Position numbers and translations under genes: made by a program
Notes under the pieces: model-generated
Seen by the model: the letters and a program-made list of their open reading frames with translations, nothing else
The model's database searches: none
What the model was told of the DNA's origin: nothing
Shown here: positions 29,861-42,319 of the stretch, piece after piece
Numbering within the stretch: position 1 is the stretch's first letter
Layout of the letters: every line of letters begins with the position of its first letter
Source: Elymus sibiricus
Lineage: Eukaryota > Streptophyta > Magnoliopsida > Poales > Poaceae
NCBI GenBank assembly: GCA_039707655.1
Contig: CM077664.1
Location: 121,680,485-121,744,484 of the forward strand
Length of the DNA: 64,000 bases
Reading direction: 5' to 3'

Positions 29861-31199
29861 TTAAAGTCGGTTCGGGTTGAACTAGCAATTAATACATATT
29901 TCAATCATGAGATATGAAACATGGATGGCAAAAGGATTTCCATGTGATGGAAATGAAACCTAGGACTTGTATGTGATACAATCCAAAGTAATTTGTCGAT
30001 CCAGAGGATGCTAGTAAGTATGCAAATTTCAGAGTTCCAGCGATGGACAGAAGAGAGCAAAGTGGAGTTGGAATCTTCGTTTTTGATGGAATGGTCAAAA
30101 GGGTTTTGACTTCATCAAATGGGTATCGAAGATGCTTGTGATTCAAGAAAGTAAGTGGGAGCATAATAATATTTCTAAAAACCTTGTGTACTTGACACAT
30201 TGTTAATTGGAAATAAATTTCTTGACACGAATTAGGACTTCATTTGAAAATAGTTTTTTCGATGAAGTGCTTGGGCTAAATAGCCTCAATATTAGGCATG
30301 ATGATCTATGGAGATAGATTTACCTAATGGGGCTAAGCAATGAATACATATTGACAAGATGCTAAAACTTTTTAGCATTTAAAACGCCAAGGAGTGATTC
30401 TTGGCGAAGTCACATGGAAAGAGTTTTTGCAAGACTCGGTGTCCCAAAACACTGATGAGTAAAATACATGATGGAGATTCCACACACTCTTGTGTTTGGA
30501 TTAATCATGTATTCCATGGTATGTAAAACAACCAGATATGTCCGATACTCCAAAAGTTGTTGCGAGTATGGATACCAAAGTGATCAAAGTACTGATCATA
30601 GGACAACAGTGAAAGATGTCATTGAGTACTAGAGTAGTAGTGATGACATGTTTTCTCGCAAGCAGAGATTATGAAGTGCTCATTGTAAGTAATTACATCG
30701 ATACAGTCTTCATCAATGCTCCATGCGATTTTCGATTTAAGTTAAGGGTTTTGTGTAATACACAATATGATGGCACGGTAGTTGGAAATTGTTCCAAACA
30801 AGATACTGTGGCGAATTCTATAACAAAGGCTAAGTATGTTGACGCTTAAGAAGCGACAAAGAAGTTGTTGAATCATATAGTTCATTCATGAACTTAGTAT
30901 GGTTCCAAGATGGCTTTGGTCTATGGGACACTATTGCAGATAGTTGCTCCATAGCTCAGTCTGAGGAATCAGGTTTCGACCAATGATTCACACATATGCA
31001 AAGCCAAGTCCACACAAAATATGAATTTTGTGAAAGCATGAAAATGCGAGGATATGCAAAGTTACACACGGAGCTGAAGTCGTCAGATCCGTTGGACATC
31101 AGGCTATACCACATGCGAAGCATTTTTTACACCAGTATGCCATAGGTGTAAAGTGCATTAGCATTGACTAGATTATTGACTCTAGTGCAAGTGGGAGTC
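29861..31199 (+). repeat. Duplicated 3' internal region of K, first copy
   Basis: Copy of 37315-38653, 1339 bp, with only about three substitutions seen (near 29982, 30026 and 31041). It ends with the polypurine tract GCAAGTGGGAGTC just before the LTR at 31200. Noncoding apart from the RNase H remnant listed separately. Confidence 0.92.
30600..31185 (+). pseudogene. Copia RNase H remnant in K, first copy
   Basis: The short frame ending SKQDTVANSITKAKYVDA (near 30793-30846) matches the conserved SKQ-TVA-ST-EAEY block of Copia RNase H. Stops and frame changes follow. Further pieces in other frames, up to the polypurine tract, resemble the rest of the domain. An identical remnant lies at about 38054-38639. 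Nonfunctional. Confidence 0.7.
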
Positions 31200-33342
31200 T
31201 GTAGGAGATATGCCCTAGAGGCAATAATAAATGTTATTGATTATCTCCCTGTTCATAATTAGGTTTATGTTCCATGCTATAACTGCTATGGTTCTCGAGT
31301 CTGCAATAACCACGAGGCTCGGAGGAAGACTCATATGCACGTGTGAAATAATAAACGGTAAAATGTATTCCTAGTCTGGCCTCTAAGACTAGCTCAAGTG
31401 TTGCATGATGGTTCTGTTTTCCTGATCATGGGCATGTCTATGCCGGCAACTTTGAGGGCACAATGTTAGTAGAACACTTGTGTTGAATCGACCCGATTGA
31501 TGTTATGCTATGAGATTCATTCGTCATAAGTTAATGGTTAATAACACAGAGAAGTTAATGTTTGCATAATTCCTTAGACCATGAGAGTGTCGAGTTTCTT
31601 CATGCTTGCTTCATGAACTTTGGGGTTTGTTAAACGTCATCCGTAAATGGGTGGCTATTACGGCGGCTTACGGGTTCATGGAAAAGTATGTTAAGTAACT
31701 TGATAGCTCAAGATTGGGATTTGCTCCTCCGACGATGGAGAGATATCTCTGGGCCCTCTCGGTGTTACGGTATCCATCATCGTCTGGCCAGACACAAGTG
31801 TGATTTGATCACAGGGACAAAAACCGGAACACAGAAACGAGAAAAGAGAACAAAAACCGGCAACGAGGTAACTGGCATTGTGGACAAGTGTTGATCCACG
31901 AGGATGCCGATGTTTCTCACCTCGGGTATTTGTAACATATCGCGAAGCAACAGGAATAGCACACGGCAACTGGAGGTTCACTCGAATATTCATTCGTGTG
32001 GGTATAGGGGTCAATATGGGTGTCCACGGCTCCGATGTTGATAATTGATCGGAAAGAGTTCCGGTCATGTCTATACTTCACCGAACCTATAGGGTCACAC
32101 GCTTAAGGGTCATCTATCTGCTGAATACTAGACGGGGAGTCTGAGAGAAAATCACCGAAAAAGTTTCGGACGAAACGGAAACGTTTCGGAGAGAACACCG
32201 GAATAGTTCCGGTGAAACTGAAAAGTTGTTTCAGGGTATTCCATTAAGTCAAATTGGTTCTGGCACACGCCTGGAAATTCTTGGAGGATGCCAGAAGTGT
32301 TCTGGAAACTTCTGGGAATTTTCTGGGACAAAAACCGGAAATGTTCCGGAGCAGCCGAAACCGTTTTGGTTGCTTTTCACTGAAGAAACATTGTTCCGAA
32401 ATTGTTTCGGAATGCGTTCAAAATTGTTTTGGTGGGTGCTAGAATTATTTTAGGCACATAGAAATAATTTGGGTTTTAACGGACGCAGAAAAATGTCTTC
32501 ATGAATAGTGAAAAGCACTTTTTGGGCTGATTTGCAAATGGGGTTTTTCTTCTAGAAGAAAACCACTTTTGGTGTGTGAAAGGGAGGTGGAGCTCCCCAA
32601 GGGGGCTGCAAATTTCGGCCATGGCATGGGGGGGCCCTCCTTGAGGTGTCCTTCCACCTCATGGTGGATATCTTCTACACACCCTTATGTGGCATGTGGT
32701 GGAAAGATCCTAGGAAGGTCCTTTTGGTCTTTCCTCTACCCCTTGCTCCTCCTATAAATAGAGGTGGAGAGAGCTCTCCAAAATCAGCTCATGCTTGCTC
32801 TCATACACATGCCATTGACTTGTCTGGCTTCTCTCTCCCTCCCAGCGAAATAGTTTCGTAGAGACGAAAGGCTGTCTGGGTTCCGGTGGGAACTAGTTCT
32901 GGACGGCGAAGCCCTGCCGGATAGATGACACCGTATGTGTGCAACTCTGTAGAGAGATCGTAGTTTCGGTCTTAGTTCGAGAGTGCCTCCCGAAGGGCCG
33001 TCCAAGTGATCGTCTTAGTTTCGAGGGTCCTCCCGAAGGGCTGTCCGAGTGACCGTTCGAGTTTCGAAGGTCCTCCCGAAGGGCTGTCCGCGACACCGTC
33101 CGAGGGACTGTCCGACCGCCTCCCGGAGGGCTGTCCGAGGGGCAGATGTGGGAGTACATCCTCGCGGTTGGGAGGTTGTAAATCCTAGCTGCGGGGATCT
33201 GCACCGCCGATCGTCATCGACTCTACTTCCGCTGCGCTACTAGTCGGTAACGAAATAGATCAAACCTTGTATGCAGTCTCCATAGTGATCCTGGGCTGGT
33301 GCGTAGGTCGGAAATTTTTGTTTTCTGCTGCGTTCCCCTACA
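31200..33342 (+). repeat. Middle LTR of K (2143 bp)
   Basis: TG...CA, same length as 38654-40796, with about 25 substitutions between them by eye (about 1.2%). It holds palindromes such as CACCGGAATAGTTCCGGTG (32196-32214), a TATA box (32753-32760) and tandem CCTCCCGAAGGGCTGTCC repeats (about 32985-33140). Confidence 0.93.
32753..32760 (+). promoter_or_regulatory. TATA box in the middle LTR of K
   Basis: TATAAATA in a CT-rich context, followed by AGAGG. Transcription would begin near 32785. The same octamer is at 40207-40214 in the last LTR. This LTR stands directly before a primer site and is the one that could drive K. Confidence 0.7.
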
Positions 33343-33343
33343 G

Positions 33344-33357
33344 TGGCATCAAGAGCC
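33344..33357 (+). other. Primer binding site of K (variant of the initiator-Met type)
   Basis: TGGCATCAAGAGCC one base after the LTR end. Compared with the usual TGGTATCAGAGCC it has a C for T and one extra A. Confidence 0.75.
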
Positions 33358-36300
33358 GTGCTATGCGTAGATGCAGGTTGCGATCTAGAATACATAGAGA
33401 TGTATGGGTATTGCACAATATAATTAGGTAGTAGATGAGTTCTATTACTGAAAATTATTTGTGCGGGTAGCAGATGAAATCTGTTACCCGATGTTCTTGT
33501 TGCTTCCCTGGAATTTGCATATTTCTGATCTTGATAACAGTATGGTGGAGTTTCAATGTTCTAGCAATCCGCGATCCTGATTGATCAACGAAGTGCTAAC
33601 AGTTCATTGAATTCCACCGTAGTTAAAAAGAAAGATGAAATTTCGCAGACGAAAGGGCAATGCAGATATGATCTGCACGGGGTCACGCGTATGACGAAGT
33701 TTAGTATGGGGCTCGAGATTTTATTATCTCGTGTTTCATACACCCCGCAATGTTAATCTAGCGACTTGGATTATCATGCTTGATGATGGACGTTGGTAGC
33801 TTCGGTTTGTTTCGAAACCTTAGAAGCCACGTAAAATAAAATTTTGCATGAACCGATTAGAGGCGTCTAACTTGGTTTTGCAGGATGGTTTGCATGTGCA
33901 TGTGATGTGGTATAGCAGTGCTCATTATAATTTGATTATGTATGAGATGACTATATAATGTAAATTGATTAACATGACCTGCGTGTCATGATTCGGCATG
34001 ATGGCTGGAGCCATATGATTGTCACTTTAATGACCTGCGTGTCAACCTTCAGTAATGCACTTATTTTATTAGCTATAGAGATAGCAATATTATCTGGTGC
34101 ATCGACAAGGTGGTGGCAATCTTCGCGAAGGTGAACACCAACGCGAATGCCGAAGACGAAGAAATGAAAGACTTCTCCGTCAGAAAGGGCTATACCATAT
34201 CATGCTATTATGAATTGCCTGAGATGTTTATCCCTTATGATGCACCCTTCTTGATTGCGCGGTAGTCGCTTTTTATTAGGGTGATCTCTCACAAAAATAT
34301 CAAGTGGTTAGTGTTCTCCCAAATGTAGCACCGTCACGGCACCTAACTTCTCGGAGTGCGCCGTGTCACACGGGTACAAACGATTAGGGAAGTGTGAGGC
34401 GGGTGAGTTGAGACCTCGCAGCAAGATCACTTGGTTGTCTTGACGTTCAGGCATGACCGTCATGAGCTCGGAACACGCGCATCGAAAGATGAACAAGAAT
34501 CACATAGAGATGTGATTGGCAAGTTGGCCTACCGGTTGAGATTTTCGTCATCAGTGGTGTTACACCAATGGCGAACAATTGAAATGGGGGTCTTGTATCA
34601 CTCACAATCAATTATGAGAGATATTGATTTGAGTGGGAGCGCATTGTAGAATTAATTCTTTTAATTCTCAGTGCAATTAATTATGAACACTGTCTAAGTG
34701 TTATTTGCATAATAGTTGTAGAATAATGGCTCGCGTTTCCACCTTCCCAATTAAAATTGAATAGCTGTTAAATATCTGGTTAAAACTTTACGGTTGGTAA
34801 CGTAATGAGAGGATTGTCCTCTAGAGTGCCGAGAAGGACTTGTCCTATCGCATGCTTTCGGTATTCTCCCGCTAATGCTATGGATCATGTGACTCTCGTC
34901 CATCGATCCAAAAGCTAGAATTCCGTTTCAGTCAAGTGCAATATGTTTGCTTCCATGAGACCCGAACTTCGAAAGTTTGGATAGTTATGTGATATTCATG
35001 GAATCTGAAAATCATTTTCAGAGACAGACAAAGGCTAAAAGATATGAGATATCCAAAGCAATGTTTGTTTGCAAACTATTAGTAAAGGAGTTTACTATGC
35101 ATTAGACTGATAAGAGAGGGATCCAGAAGAACGCCTGTCATATGATGATGGTGAATAAAACAGACAACTTAAAGAGAAAGGAAGTGTCCGAAGGGTGTTA
35201 GTGAAACTTTCACGCCTAGGAAGTCCGGGGCTATCGCCACTCTTAAGTTGGGTGCTTCTTCTGAGAGTAGGAGAAATACTGAAAGTTAAACTGTTAGAAG
35301 TATAAAGGCAAAAGGAAAGAAGACTGGAATATCCAGCTCATGTATGAATGTCATACAGGTTTTTGATGTATAGAAGGCTGGTCAAAGATATAGTTCTTGG
35401 GAATTATGGTTAAACATGTTAATCACTAATTCTTGGGTATTGTGAGTTAATCACAAAGATACCCGCTCGATTGCATTCTGTTGCAACTCGATGTAAGAAC
35501 TACTATGGCCTGAAAGACTAGCCAGGAATGAGGTTTAGATACACGCAGGGAACATAGTAAATGTTACTATGCCTTCCATAGGTGTATTCCCTATGTATTT
35601 ACTTTCATAAATCATTTTAGAATTTTACACACTCTAGCCCATTGCATAAAGTATCTTGCAAGAAGGTTGTTCATAAGAGAACTTTTAATGTTCGGAGTTA
35701 TGAATAACAAAAGGGCCATACTTTCATTATGAATGAGAAGTATGTTATGAATATTGATAATAATACATTAGCTCTGTATTTACTTTCATAATTCATTTAG
35801 AGTTTCATACACTCTAGCCCTTTGCATAAGGTATCTTGCAAGGAGGTTATTCATAAGAGAACTTTTGATGTTCGGTGTTATGAATAACATGAAGGGCCAT
35901 GCTTCCATCCAGGATGGGATGTATGTTATGAATATTGATGGTAATATGATACATCCATAACACTAACGCTAAATGTCGCAAGACTAAAATAATACCACAT
36001 ATGTGTGGCACTGCATTTGGTCACATTGGAGAAACCCGCATGGAAAATTCCATTATGATGGATTTTAAAGTCATTTGATTTTGAATCATCTGACACTTGC
36101 AACTTTCGTCCGAAAAGTGAAGTGACTGAAATACCGTTCACAGGCCATAAGGAACGAGCAACAAACTTATTGGTGATCATACATTTTGATGTGTGTAGTT
36201 CAATAAATGTTGTTGCAAGTAGTGGATTTATCTATCTTCAGAAATGACTCAAGTAGATATATTGATATTTACTTGATGAGACGTAAGTCTGGATCTTTTG

Positions 36301-36500
36301 AATTCATTCATAAGGTTTTCAAAAATGAAGTAGAAGTTGTTGTAACAAGAAAATTATGTTTCTACAATTCGATTGCAGAAAGGAATATTTGAGTTACAAG
36401 TTTAGCGAATGTCTGATGAGTTGTGAAAGGGGTTTCATAACTTGCACCTCCCGGAGCACCACTGCAAGTGGAGAGTCCGTGTAGATGTAATCAAACCATT
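33358..36500 (+). other. Leader and decayed gag region of K
   Basis: No ORF above about 85 codons on the + strand and no recognisable Gag block. AT-rich. A tandem duplication lies at 35595-35955. Coding appears to have been lost well before the last transposition, because the flanking LTRs are young. Confidence 0.6.
35595..35955 (+). repeat. Imperfect 180-bp tandem duplication in K
   Basis: TGTATTTACTTTCATAA followed by CACTCTAGCCC and GCATAAxGTATCTTGCAAG occurs first from about 35595 and again from about 35776. The copies differ at many sites (more than 10%), so this repeat is older than the insertion of K. Confidence 0.75.
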
Positions 36501-36940
36501 CATGACATGGTAAGATCAAAGATGACATAAATAAATTTGCCATTATCCCTTTTAAAGTGATGCTTTAGAGACTGCGGCTTTTACACTGAAAAGAGCTCCA
36601 TCGGGTCTGTTGAAATGACGCCATGGTATGGTACGCCCAACCATATTATATCTTTTCTTAACATTTGGAATATGGGGCTTGTGTAAAAGGTTACAAACCT
36701 ATTCCAAATCAGACAAGTGCTACTTTGTAGGTTATCCCAAGTCATTGGGTATTTCCCCACCACAATACCGAGGCAAATAGGTTTGCCACAAAGAACGATA
36801 TGCTTTTTTGAAGAAAATGGTTCTTTCAAAAAGGTGAGTGGGAGAACAGTGCAACTCGACGAGATAAACAGTATCATCGTCATCAGATCAAAGGAAAGAG
36901 ACCTTGGAAGTAATTCCGGAGTTTCCTACTGCGACTGATA
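36500..36940 (+). pseudogene. Copia integrase C-terminal remnant in K
   Basis: Pieces in shifting frames match the Copia integrase tail: TLKRAPSG (near 36580), the KCYFVGYP-like reading (near 36715-36740), and a frame with CFFEENGSFKKVSGRTVQLDEI (36800-36865). These correspond to the conserved 'DKCYFVGYPK...FLEKEFL' region of BARE1/Angela pol. Many stops and indels. Nonfunctional. Confidence 0.65.
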
Positions 36941-37314
36941 CGGAAGTCTCTACAATAAAATGTATGGACTTCGGTCGAACTTGCAGCTGAACCACGTAGG
37001 CAAAGCTCGTGCAAACCTATCAGGTGCGCAAACGAGATATTGTTGTTAGACAACAGTATACCTACGATTCACAAGGAAGCGTTGATGGGCCCTGACTCCG
37101 GAATTGGCTAAATGCCAATACAATCCGAGATAGTTTCCATATAAGTGATTCAAGATTAAGATCTTGATACACCTTTCGGAAGACTTAGAGTCTAACGAAT
37201 ATTTATGGAACTAAAAACTGATACGGATAAAATGTTTTATCCATAAAGCTCGACTTGTTGCAATAACAAGTTCAAGGAGTTGACTACGATGAGATTGTCT
37301 CACCGTAGCGATGC
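36941..37314 (+). other. Unrecognised internal sequence of K
   Basis: Short stretch with no ORF. It ends at CGATGCT, whose ATGCT is the microhomology used at the 29860/29861 junction. Confidence 0.55.
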
Positions 37315-38653
37315 TTAAAGTCGGTTCGGGTTGAACTAGCAATTAATACATATTTCAATCATGAGATATGAAACATGGATGGCAAAAGGATTTCCATGTG
37401 ATGGAAATGAAACCTAGGACTTGTATGTGATACAGTCCAAAGTAATTTGTCGATCCAGAGGATGCTAGTAAGTATGCAAACTTCAGAGTTCCAGCGATGG
37501 ACAGAAGAGAGCAAAGTGGAGTTGGAATCTTCGTTTTTGATGGAATGGTCAAAAGGGTTTTGACTTCATCAAATGGGTATCGAAGATGCTTGTGATTCAA
37601 GAAAGTAAGTGGGAGCATAATAATATTTCTAAAAACCTTGTGTACTTGACACATTGTTAATTGGAAATAAATTTCTTGACACGAATTAGGACTTCATTTG
37701 AAAATAGTTTTTTCGATGAAGTGCTTGGGCTAAATAGCCTCAATATTAGGCATGATGATCTATGGAGATAGATTTACCTAATGGGGCTAAGCAATGAATA
37801 CATATTGACAAGATGCTAAAACTTTTTAGCATTTAAAACGCCAAGGAGTGATTCTTGGCGAAGTCACATGGAAAGAGTTTTTGCAAGACTCGGTGTCCCA
37901 AAACACTGATGAGTAAAATACATGATGGAGATTCCACACACTCTTGTGTTTGGATTAATCATGTATTCCATGGTATGTAAAACAACCAGATATGTCCGAT
38001 ACTCCAAAAGTTGTTGCGAGTATGGATACCAAAGTGATCAAAGTACTGATCATAGGACAACAGTGAAAGATGTCATTGAGTACTAGAGTAGTAGTGATGA
38101 CATGTTTTCTCGCAAGCAGAGATTATGAAGTGCTCATTGTAAGTAATTACATCGATACAGTCTTCATCAATGCTCCATGCGATTTTCGATTTAAGTTAAG
38201 GGTTTTGTGTAATACACAATATGATGGCACGGTAGTTGGAAATTGTTCCAAACAAGATACTGTGGCGAATTCTATAACAAAGGCTAAGTATGTTGACGCT
38301 TAAGAAGCGACAAAGAAGTTGTTGAATCATATAGTTCATTCATGAACTTAGTATGGTTCCAAGATGGCTTTGGTCTATGGGACACTATTGCAGATAGTTG
38401 CTCCATAGCTCAGTCTGAGGAATCAGGTTTCGACCAATGATTCACACATATGCAAAGCCAAGTCCACACAAAATATGAATTTTGTGAAAGCGTGAAAATG
38501 CGAGGATATGCAAAGTTACACACGGAGCTGAAGTCGTCAGATCCGTTGGACATCAGGCTATACCACATGCGAAGCATTTTTTACACCAGTATGCCATAGG
38601 TGTAAAGTGCATTAGCATTGACTAGATTATTGACTCTAGTGCAAGTGGGAGTC
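37315..38653 (+). repeat. Duplicated 3' internal region of K, second copy
   Basis: Parent of 29861-31199. Includes the RNase H remnant (about 38054-38639) and the polypurine tract GCAAGTGGGAGTC at 38641-38653. Confidence 0.92.
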
Positions 38654-40796
38654 TGTAGGAGATATGCCCTAGAGGCAATAATAAATGTTATTGATTATCT
38701 CCCTGTTCATAATTAGGTTTATGTTCCATGCTATAACTGCTATGGTTCTCGAGTCTGCAATAACCACGAGGCTCGGAGGAAGACTCATATGCACGTGTGG
38801 AATAATAAACGGTAAAATGTATTCCTAGTCTGGCCTCCAAGACTAGCTCAAGTGTTGCATGATGGTTCTGTTTTCCTGATCATGGGCATGTCTATGCCGG
38901 CAACTTTGAGGGCAAAATGTTAGTAGAACACTTGTGTTGAATCGACCCGATTGATGTTATGCTATGAGATTCATTCGTCATAAGTTAATGGTTAATAACA
39001 CAGAGAAGTTAATGTTTGCATAATTCCTTAGACCATGAGAGTGTCGAGTTTCTTCATGCTTGCTTCATGAACTTTGGGGTTTGTTAAACGTCATTCGTAA
39101 ATGGGTGGCTATTACGGCGGCTTACGGGTTCATGGAAAAGTATGTTAAGTAACTTGATAGCTCAAGATTGGGATTTGCTCCTCCGACGATGGAGAGATAT
39201 CTCTGGGCCCTCTCGGTGTTACGGTATCCATCATCGTCTGGCCAGACACAAGTGTGATTTGATCATAGGGACAAAAACCGGAACACAGAAACGAGAAAAG
39301 AGAACAAAAACCGACAACGAGGTAACTGGCATTGTGGACAAGTGTTGATCCACGAGGATGCCGATGTTTCTCACCTCGGGTATTTGTAACATATCGCGAA
39401 GCAACAGGAATAGCACACGGCAACTGGAGGTTCACTCGCATATTCATTCGTGTGGGTATAGGGGTCAATATGGGTGTCCACGGCTCCGATGTTGATAATT
39501 GATCGGAAAGAGTTCCGGTCATGTCTATACTTCACCGAACCTATAGGGTCACACGCTTAAGGGTCATCTATCTGCTGAATACTAGACGGGGAGTCTGAGA
39601 GAAAATCACCGAAAAAGTTTCGGACGAAACGGAAACGTTCCGGAGAGAACACCGGAATAGTTCCGGTGAAACTGAAAAGTTGTTTCAGGGTATTCCATTA
39701 AGTCAAATTGGTTTTGGCACATGCAGGGAAATTCTTGGAGGATGCCAGAAGTGTTCTGGAAACTTCTGGGAATTTTCCGGGACAAAAACCGGAAATGTTC
39801 CGGAGCAGCCGGAACCGTTTTGGTTGCTTTTCGCTGAAGAAACATTGTTCCGAAATTGTTTCGGAATGCGTTCAAAATTGTTTTGGTGGGTGCTAGAATT
39901 ATTCTAGGCACACAGAAATAATTTGGGTTTTAACGGACGCAGAAAAATGTCTTCGTGAATAGTGAAAAGCACTTTTTGGGCTGATTTGCAAATGGGGTTT
40001 TTCTTCTAGAAGAAAACCACTTTTGGTGTGTGAAAGGGAGGTGGAGCTCCCCAAGGGGGCTGCAAATTTCGGCCATGGCATGGGGGGGCCCTCCTTGAGG
40101 TGTCCTTCCACCTCATGGTGGATATCTTCTACACACCCTTATGTGGCATGTGGTGGAAAGATCCTAGGAAGGTCCTTTTGGTCTTTCCTCTACCCCTTGC
40201 TCCTCCTATAAATAGAGGTGGAGAGAGCTCTCCAAAATCAGCTCATGCTTTCTCTCATACACATGCCATTGACTTGTCTGGCTTCTCTCTCCCTCCCAGC
40301 GAAATAGTTTCGTAGAGACGAAAGGCTGTCTGGGTTCCGGTGGGAACTAGTTCTGGACGGCGAAGCCCTGCCGGATAGATGACACCGTATGTGTGCAACT
40401 CTGTAGAGAGATCGTAGTTTCGGTCTTAGTTCGAGAGTGCCTCCCGAAGGGCTGTCCAAGTGATCGTCTTAGTTTCGAGGGTCCTCCCGAAGGGCTGTCC
40501 GAGTGACCGTTCGAGTTTCGAAGGTCCTCCCGAAGGGCTGTCCGCGACACCGTCCGAGGGACTGTCCGACCGCCTCCCGGAGGGCTGTCCGAGGGGAAGA
40601 TGTGGGAGTACATCCTCGCGGTTGGGAGGTTGTAAATCCTACCTGCGGGGATCTGCACCGCCGATCGTCATCGACTCTACTTCCGCTGCGCTACGAGTCG
40701 GTAACGAAACAGATCAAACCTTGTATGCAGTCTCCATAGTGATCCTGGGCTGGTGCGTAGGTCGGAAATTTTTGTTTTCTGCTGCGTTCCCCTACA
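38654..40796 (+). repeat. Last (3') LTR of K (2143 bp)
   Basis: Ends GCGTTCCCCTACA at 40796, followed by ATTAT. TATA box at 40207-40214. Short ORFs inside (39142-39348, 40460-40804 and others) are near copies of those in the middle LTR and are not genes. Confidence 0.93.
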
Positions 40797-41976
40797 ATTA
40801 TTAGACGTTGTATACCTAAGCATGAACAGGAACAAATCCTACGGAAGTGTCATTACGAAGCTTACGAAGGACACCATATGGGAGACAGAACTGCACACAA
40901 GGTATTACAATCTAGTTTTTATTGGCCTACTCTTTTCAAGGATGCTGGTAAGTTTGTCTCCTCTTGTGATGAATGTCAAAGAATTGGTAATGTTGGTAGA
41001 CGTCAGGAAATGCCTATGAATTATTCACTTGCTGTTGAACCATTTGATGTTTGGGGATTTGATTATATGGGACCTTTTCCTAAATCCAATGGGTATACTC
41101 ATATTTTAGTTGCTGTTGATTACGTTACTAAGTGGGTAGAAGCTATTCCAACTAGTAGTGCTGATCATAACACTTCTATTAAAATGCTTAAAGATGTTAT
41201 TTTCCCAAGGTTTGGAGTCCCTAGATATTTAATAACTGATGGTGGTTCACATTTTATTCATGGTGCATTCCGTAAATTGCTTGCTAAATATGATGTCAAC
41301 CATAGAATTGCATCTCCCTATCATCCTCAAACTAGTGGTCAAGTTGAATGGAGGAATAGAGAAATAAAATTAATTTGCAGAAAACCGTCAATAGGTCTAG
41401 AAAGAATTGGTCTAAGAAACTTGACGATGCATTATGGGCTTACAGAACCGCTTATAAAAATCCTATGGGTATGTCTCCTTATCAAATGGTTTATGGAAAA
41501 GCATGCCATTTACCTCTTGAGTTAGAACATAAAGCATATTGGGCAATTAAAGAACTAAATTATGATTTCAAACTTGCCGGTGAAAAGAGGTTATTTGACA
41601 TTAGCTCATTAGATGAATGGAGAACCCAAGCTTATGAAAATGCAAATTATTTAAAGAAAAAGTTAAACGATGGCATGATAGAAGAATTTAAAAAAGGGAA
41701 TTCAAAGTAGGTGAGCAAGTTCTATTGTACAGTTCTCGTTTGAGATTCTTTGCGGGAAAACTCCTCTCTAAATGGGAAGGACCATATATCATCGAAGAAG
41801 TTTATCGCTACGGAGCCATCAAAATAAACAACTCCGAAGGCACCAACCCGAGAGTGGTGAATGGGCAAAGAATTAAGCATTATATTTCAGGTACTCCCAT
41901 TAATGTTGAAACTAATATTATTGAAACAATTACACCGGAGGAATACATAAGAGAGACCTTCCGGAACACTCCATAA
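40797..41976 (+). pseudogene. Athila-type integrase of F
   Basis: This continues the pol of F after K. A zinc-binding region (CHYEAYEGHH to CDECQRIG, about 40848-40985) precedes the DDE core: D in WGFDYMGPF (near 41060), D in ITDGGSHF (near 41238) and E in GQVEWRN (near 41345). A one-base loss near 41365 and another shift near 41690 split it into three frames. The C-terminal part has SYYxMVYGKACHLPLELEHKAYWA-like sequence and KLLSKWEGPYIIEEVY, the end module. The stop is at 41974-41976. Integrase would join the DNA copy to the chromosome; this copy is dead. Confidence 0.9.
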
Positions 41977-42108
41977 CCCTGAAAAGGAAGAGGTATGTGA
42001 TACGGTAAGTAAACCGACTCCAAAAATTCCATAAAAATACTTTCTGTCAGTTTTGGAATATTTAGAAAAATACAAAAATAAGAAACAGCCGGGGGGACCC
42101 ACCTGGTG

Positions 42109-42237
42109 CCCACGTGGCACCAAGGCGCGCCACCCCCCCAGGCGCGCCCTGGTACCTCGTGGGCCCCACGTGTGCCTTCCCGACTCCGTTTTTCTTCTGG
42201 ATTACTTGTTTTGCAAGATAAAAAATCTTTATATATA
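42109..42237 (+). promoter_or_regulatory. LTR-like hairpin and TATA module ahead of the 3' ORF of F
   Basis: A hairpin at 42109-42163 (CCCACGTGGCACC... with ...GGTACCTCGTGGG) is a diverged copy of the LTR hairpin. It is preceded, as in the LTR, by an A-rich stretch, and followed by TATATATA at 42230-42237. The ATG of the 171-aa ORF is 83 bases further on. I infer a possible internal promoter derived from the LTR; no expression data. Confidence 0.5.
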
Positions 42238-42319
42238 CTTCCAGATGTTTTGACCACCGTATCGCAGAAATCTCTTCTGTTCTTGTTTCGTGCTATTTTT
42301 CTGACAGATCTATATCGCT

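Larger units (their letters stand above)
29783..40796 (+). mobile_element. Element K: rearranged BARE1/Angela-like Copia with three LTR pieces
   Basis: Structure: first 78 bp of an LTR (29783-29860), 1339 bp of 3' internal sequence (29861-31199), a full LTR (31200-33342), 5.3 kb internal (33343-38653), a full LTR (38654-40796). The block 29861-33342 repeats 37315-40796 at a constant offset of 7454 bases. The LTR start GGAGATATGCCCTAGAGGCA is close to the BARE1/Angela start. Only decayed integrase and RNase H remnants are visible, so K is non-autonomous. Confidence 0.92.

Noticed and set aside
30616..30849. 77-aa ORF as an independent gene
   Set aside because: Present twice (also 38070-38303) and contains a Copia RNase H motif; a decayed pol fragment.
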